Of a stretch of DNA of 64,000 nt, positions 62,824 to 64,000 are shown in pieces (the first letter of the stretch is position 1; every line of letters begins with the position of its first letter). The stretch spans positions 31,075,874-31,139,873 of the forward strand of contig JANAVB010015600.1 in NCBI GenBank assembly GCA_029216955.1. Direction: 5' to 3'. This DNA is from Iris pallida. Lineage: Eukaryota; Streptophyta; Magnoliopsida; Asparagales; Iridaceae. Both the position numbers and the translations under genes were made by a program. The notes under the pieces are model-generated. The model did no database searches. It saw only the letters and a program-made list of their open reading frames with translations, and was not told the DNA's origin.

Positions 62824-64000
62824 CAGTTGATCTCATGGAGGACCCTCATGCTGAGAGGTTCGCTTCTGCTTTCAATGTTCCTTAGTATAAGGAGGACTTG
62901 TCTCACGTTAACTTTCTTCAGTACGATGGCCCTGAAGCATGACATGCCATTCTTGTAGCTTAAGAAAATCATACTTTGCTGTGTTTAATGAACGGGAAAC
63001 CACTGGAGAGTTTGGATGGTACACCCCACAAGAAACCTGCTTTCCTATTCGGGGATGCCATAAAGAAAACTTCACAGCCTAAAGCAAAGAAAGAAGATAT
63101 GATTTTTTAATGTGGAGACAGACTTATGTACCTCACAGAGATGTCGAGGTATATAGCTTTATCCATATACGAATTCTCGAGTTATCCCAGAAGAATGTCC
63201 AGGGAACTGACACCCATTCAACAAGCCAGAGTTGGAAGGATTTGCTATAAAGTAGGTCCACAACACAAGGACTCCTTCTATAATACCTCTCAGAAATATA
63301 GCAGCCATCTGAGGGGTCTGAGGCCAAGCTGTATCCCTCCAGAGGATTCATCTCTTCTTCTTCCGGTCTTAATACCCATTTTTGCAAATACTTTTGCGAA
63401 GGCCGAAGGAAGATATCCTGATCGTGCTATACGAATGATAGGTCTGGTTAACCAAGACATGAAGCGGTGGAGCAGTTTATACCTCTGGATTTTGGATCAA
63501 TTTATGGGCAAACTTCGTGAAATAGAACTGTATGACGCAATCTGGACGACAGTCTACGGCATTCGCCCGAATGCCCATATGTTTCTGGCCTTAGTAGAAA
63601 GGTACAACGATAAGACCGAAACTTTCATGACCCCCCATGGAGATATGGGGTTGGCACTTCATGAGATGAGCTTCATCTCTCACCTTCCAATGGAAAATAA
63701 CCCATATGAAGAGTATGTGCCTACTAATGAAGAGATGGATAGCCTGGCAGCAGACAATCCCCAGAAGATCGCTGTCTTTACAGAGTTGTTGTGCCACTAC
63801 AAAATATGCTATCTCTATTATAAGAGTGCCATTGCAGGCACTTGTTATACCACGAGGTGGATGCCCTACCTCTTCTTAGGTCATGTGATGGAAGATAAAC
63901 CAATTGAGAGTCAGCCTTGTGATCCTCGCTTCTTTGAACCCCTCTTTCGTAGTGAGATAATATATCTGATGGAGAAACATAAGCACCAGGATATCAAATT
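62824..64000 (+). pseudogene. Plant mobile domain (PMD)-like ORF, with stops; runs off the window
   Basis: One reading frame (codons starting at multiples of 3) stays protein-like from 62829 to 64000 but contains TAG 62883, TGA 62940, TAA 62961 and TAA 63108. From 63111 it is open to the window end (about 296 codons; first ATG 63126). The stretch LVERYNDKTETFMTPHGDMG followed by LALHEMSFISHLPM resembles the start of the plant mobile domain (aminotransferase-like), found in transposase-related proteins and in extra ORFs of some Tat-type retrotransposons. Other visible stretches: YLWILDQFMGKLREIELYDA and TRWMPYLFLGHVMEDKP. It is antisense to the TATA at 60940. The assignment rests on motif resemblance only. 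Confidence 0.55.

Noticed and set aside
63133..63797. Minus-strand ORFs (84 and 68 codons) at the right end
   Set aside because: They lie opposite the longer PMD-like plus-strand frame, which has the protein-like signal.

Overview
This window is nuclear DNA from a land plant with a large, repeat-rich genome. It contains no recognisable host gene. Positions 1 to about 55,430 are almost entirely nested LTR retrotransposons. Positions 55,430-59,126 hold a G-rich, telomere-like stretch and a decayed CACTA-type DNA transposon. The rest holds a further retroelement-like region with a broken ORF resembling the plant mobile domain. The telomere-like repeats have a 6-bp TTAGGG period rather than TTTAGGG, a weak hint of Asparagales-type monocots.

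Region by region: 1-10,032 is a Ty3/gypsy chromovirus of Tekay/Del type (Tekay-1, + strand, first ~550 bp of its 5' LTR missing at the window edge). It has one continuous gag-PR-RT-RH-IN-chromodomain frame broken only by stop codons. A relative, Tekay-2, lies at 20,935-32,096 with frameshifted coding. Both sit among pieces of a coding-free, LARD-like element here called F3: internal part 10,033-12,347 and 20,485-20,769, and 3' LTR 20,770-20,934 plus 32,097-35,588. Another coding-free element, LARD-1 (minus strand, 12,348-20,484), also interrupts F3. Next comes F4: internal 35,589-37,056 and a 3' LTR split into four pieces between 37,057 and 55,426. That LTR is split by LARD-2 (minus, 37,300-48,297, TSD TAATA), solo LTR C (49,583-52,182) and solo LTR D (52,396-55,278, TSD TTATC).

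How the parts fit together: the Tekay elements encode all enzymes for retrotransposition, while the LARD elements encode nothing recognisable. Both share the cis-acting ends: TGTA...GTGACA-like LTR termini, a leader block GTGG(T/A)GGCCCATGCAGGTC 7-8 nt after the 5' LTR, and a PPT region CGAGGAC...AAGGTGGGTAG before the 3' LTR. The LARD elements also share an internal non-coding domain. The most interesting reading is an autonomous/non-autonomous partnership in which LARDs are mobilised in trans by a Tekay-like element. The LTRs carry unusual architecture: expandable CpG-rich minisatellites, repeated hairpins, a conserved GGTTCA-N3-TGAACC inverted repeat upstream of TATA, and W-box clusters. 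All coding copies are decayed. All comparisons were made by eye, without database searches.
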